A DNA stretch of 64,000 nucleotides from Lachnospiraceae bacterium (lineage in GTDB: Bacteria; Bacillota; Clostridia; Lachnospirales; Lachnospiraceae). Position numbers and translations under genes: made by a program. This document shows positions 62,188-64,000 of the stretch, piece by piece; positions within the stretch are counted from its first letter, which is position 1, and each line of letters opens with the position of its first letter. The stretch spans positions 16,484 to 80,483 of the forward strand of contig JAJQFS010000045.1 of assembly GCA_021200995.1 (NCBI GenBank). The letters are read 5' to 3'. The notes under the pieces were generated by a model. The model saw nothing but the letters and a program-made list of their open reading frames with translations, made no database searches and had not been told where the DNA came from.

Positions 62188-63945
62188 ATGGAAAAGTGGT
62201 TTTTAAAAAACAGAAAGGGCGACAGAGAGGGACTGGTGAGCGCATATGGCATCAGTCCTATTTTGGCGCAGATTCTCATTAACAGGGATGTCCGCGATGT
62301 GGAAAAGGCCGGACAATATTTAAAGGACGATGCGTCAGGGCTTCATGATCCGGCGCTATTGCCGGACTGTGGGAAGGCCGCGGACATTCTGCGCGTAAAG
62401 ATTGCGGAACAAAAGCGCATCCGGATTATCGGTGATTATGACTGCGACGGTATCTGCGCGACCTATATTTTAAAGAGATGTTTAAGCGAGATGGGAGCCG
62501 TGGTGGATGAGCGGCTGCCGCACCGCATCCTGGACGGCTACGGTCTGAATATCCGCCTGATCGAGGAAGCACTGGAGGATGGCGTCGATACGATTCTGAC
62601 CTGCGATAACGGCATTGCGGCCGCTCAGGAAATTGCCTTTGCAAAAGAAAAGGGAATGACTGTCATCGTCACGGATCATCATGAGGTACCTTTTACAGAG
62701 GAAGAGGGGCTGAAGCGGGAAGTGCTGCCGCCCGCGGATGCGGTGGTGGATATGAAGCGTTTTGACAGCCTGTATCCGTTTCAGGGAATCTGCGGCGCGG
62801 TGACAGCGTGGAAACTCTGTCAGCTTCTGCTGGGGCGGGAGCATCCTCTGATCGCGGAGATGACAGTGTACGCGGCTTTGGCAACAGTTTGTGACGTGAT
62901 GGATCTCGTGGATGAAAATCGCGTGATTTTAAAGCAGGGATTGAAGCGGATCAATTCGAAACCTCCTGTGGGTCTGAAGGCTTTGATTGTCGCTTATGAA
63001 TTATATAATAAGAAGATTTCCGCCTATCACCTGGGCTTTTTAATCGGCCCCTGTCTCAACGCGACAGGACGGCTGGAGAGCGCGCAGATGGCGCTCGATC
63101 TGCTGGACATGCAGGATGAACAGCAGGCATATGTCTACGCGCATAAGCTGAAGGAACTGAATGAGCAGCGCAAGGAAATGACCAGAACCGGGAGTGAGGA
63201 AGCCATCAGAAAGCTCCAGGAGTCATCCTCTGATGGAAACTATGATAAGGTGCTGGTGCAGTACCTGCCGGACTGTCACGAGAGTGTGGCCGGTATTATC
63301 GCGGGCAGGGTGCGGGAGGCCTGTCACCGTCCCACGATCATTTTCACAAAAGCGCAGGAGGGCGTGAAAGGCAGCGGCCGCTCCATGGAGTGTTACGATA
63401 TGTTTAAGGAGCTGTCCGCCTGCAAGGATTTGTTTACGAAATTCGGCGGACATAAGATGGCGGCCGGTATTTCCATGGATTCGGAAGAAAAAATCGTTGA
63501 GCTTAGGCGGAGACTGAATGAGCAGTGTACCTTGACGGAGGATGATTTCAGGGAAAGGGTGCTGATCGATCTGGCGCTTCCCCTGTCCTCGACCAGTCTT
63601 GCCCTGGCGAAAGAACTGGAGAAGATGGAACCATGCGGTGTCGCAAATCCCAGACCGCTCTTTGCGGAGAGGAATCTGGTACTGACCGGCGGCAGTTTTA
63701 TGGGACAGAAGGGAAACGCGGCAAAATATACCATGAAAAGCAGGGACGGCCTGCTGCACCAGGTTGTCTTTTTCGGTGACCTGAAGCCGTTCCACGATTT
63801 TCTGGATGAGAAATTCGGCGCGGGCAGCAGCAAGCGCCTTTATACACACACCTGCTCATATCCAATTCATATGGTCTATCAGCTGCAGGCCAATCGATAT
63901 CAGATGCGCGAGAGCTTACAGATTGTGATGAAATACTTTTGCTGA
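62188..63945 (+). CDS. recJ: Single-stranded-DNA-specific exonuclease RecJ
   Basis: RecJ is a 5'-3' exonuclease on single-stranded DNA, used in recombination and repair. The 585-residue protein has RIRIIGDYDCDGICATYIL (motif I, about residues 72-90), TVIVTDHHEVPFTEE (DHH, about 160), AALATVCDVMDLVDENRV, and the DHHA1 segment FGGHKMAAGISMDSEEKIV (about 424-442), with a C-terminal OB-like domain. ATG 62188 has AGGGGGAA upstream; an ATG at 62152 is not supported. The length is normal for clostridial RecJ. Confidence 0.93.
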   Translation: MEKWFLKNRKGDREGLVSAYGISPILAQILINRDVRDVEKAGQYLKDDASGLHDPALLPDCGKAADILRVKIAEQKRIRIIGDYDCDGICATYILKRCLSEMGAVVDERLPHRILDGYGLNIRLIEEALEDGVDTILTCDNGIAAAQEIAFAKEKGMTVIVTDHHEVPFTEEEGLKREVLPPADAVVDMKRFDSLYPFQGICGAVTAWKLCQLLLGREHPLIAEMTVYAALATVCDVMDLVDENRVILKQGLKRINSKPPVGLKALIVAYELYNKKISAYHLGFLIGPCLNATGRLESAQMALDLLDMQDEQQAYVYAHKLKELNEQRKEMTRTGSEEAIRKLQESSSDGNYDKVLVQYLPDCHESVAGIIAGRVREACHRPTIIFTKAQEGVKGSGRSMECYDMFKELSACKDLFTKFGGHKMAAGISMDSEEKIVELRRRLNEQCTLTEDDFRERVLIDLALPLSSTSLALAKELEKMEPCGVANPRPLFAERNLVLTGGSFMGQKGNAAKYTMKSRDGLLHQVVFFGDLKPFHDFLDEKFGAGSSKRLYTHTCSYPIHMVYQLQANRYQMRESLQIVMKYFC

Positions 63946-63951
63946 CATGCG

Positions 63952-63975
63952 AAAAAGGCCCCGAAGGACCTTTTT
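63952..63975 (+). terminator. Terminator of recJ
   Basis: AAAAAGG and CCTTTTT with inner CC/GG form a short hairpin with a T-rich 3' side, 6 bp after the recJ stop. Confidence 0.75.
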
Positions 63976-64000
63976 CTGCATTTCTTATGAGGGGGAGATA

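Overview
The window is chromosomal DNA of a Gram-positive anaerobe, most likely a Lachnospiraceae (Clostridia) member. This is inferred from the genes rather than from any database match. The pointers are strong AGGAGG-type ribosome binding sites, TTGACA/TATAAT promoters, SpoIID-like and Csp-like sporulation/germination proteins, a Clostridia-type peroxiredoxin reductase, and an operon of two uncharacterised families (DUF5716/DUF5717) that I associate with Lachnospiraceae. The host backbone is close to 50% G+C. Two stretches (about 0.4-8.0 kb and 51.7-53.5 kb) look more A+T-rich and foreign.

Region 1 (1-8001) is a cell-wall amidase gene cut in two by a 7.55-kb integrated element. The halves lie at 1-410 and 7955-8001, both on the minus strand. 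Removing everything between the two copies of an 8-bp core (403-410 and 7955-7962) restores a continuous amidase reading frame exactly through its zinc-binding GHGG motif. The element encodes a TndX-type large serine recombinase (frameshifted in an A8 tract and without a canonical start), a small protein overlapping it, two small membrane proteins, a 994-residue primase-helicase-phospholipase D-like protein of the kind placed in TOTE-type conflict systems, and a RelE/ParE-type toxin with its antitoxin. It has no relaxase or structural genes. It is best read as a small integrative island carrying a putative defence protein and a stability module.

Region 2 (8.0-16.4 kb) is an envelope cluster: a VanX/VanY-like M15 peptidase, an Ig-like/transglutaminase protein, an MBOAT O-acyltransferase with a 2-nt frameshift, its SGNH/DltD-like partner, a lipoprotein, and a convergent SpoIID-like protein. 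Region 3 (16.4-22.7 kb) holds metK and the DUF5717-DUF5716-TPR operon. Region 4 (22.7-27.8 kb) is a purine operon, purC-purF-purB-purA. Region 5 (28-33.3 kb) covers transcription and translation: rho with a long disordered insert, rpmE, a DUF1385 membrane protein, prmC and prfA.

Region 6 (33.3-45.3 kb) mixes an M18 aminopeptidase, GNAT acetyltransferase, GH13 amylase, Csp-like subtilase, DegV, serine acetyltransferase, an ahpC plus reversed-order ahpF pair, a TPR lipoprotein and an alpha/beta hydrolase. Region 7 (45.4-48.9 kb) is a uronate-degradation operon, kduI-kduD-rpiB-like-eda, in which eda is fused to a VOC-like domain. Region 8 (48.9-58.1 kb) has tldD-tldE, then a DUF4143 ATPase framed by a long direct repeat and preceded by four iterons, then an XRE-cupin regulator with its operator and a polyamine transporter, potABCD. 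Region 9 (58.1-64 kb) has tRNA-Leu(CAG), a calcium-loop repeat protein, a CIRCE-controlled Hsp20, a cytidylate-kinase-like protein, a CBS/DRTGG pyrophosphatase and recJ.

The best candidates for undescribed biology are the amidase-disrupting conflict island, the DUF5717/DUF5716/TPR operon, and the repeat-flanked ATPase with its iteron array. All calls come from reading the sequence and remembered family features; no searches were run.
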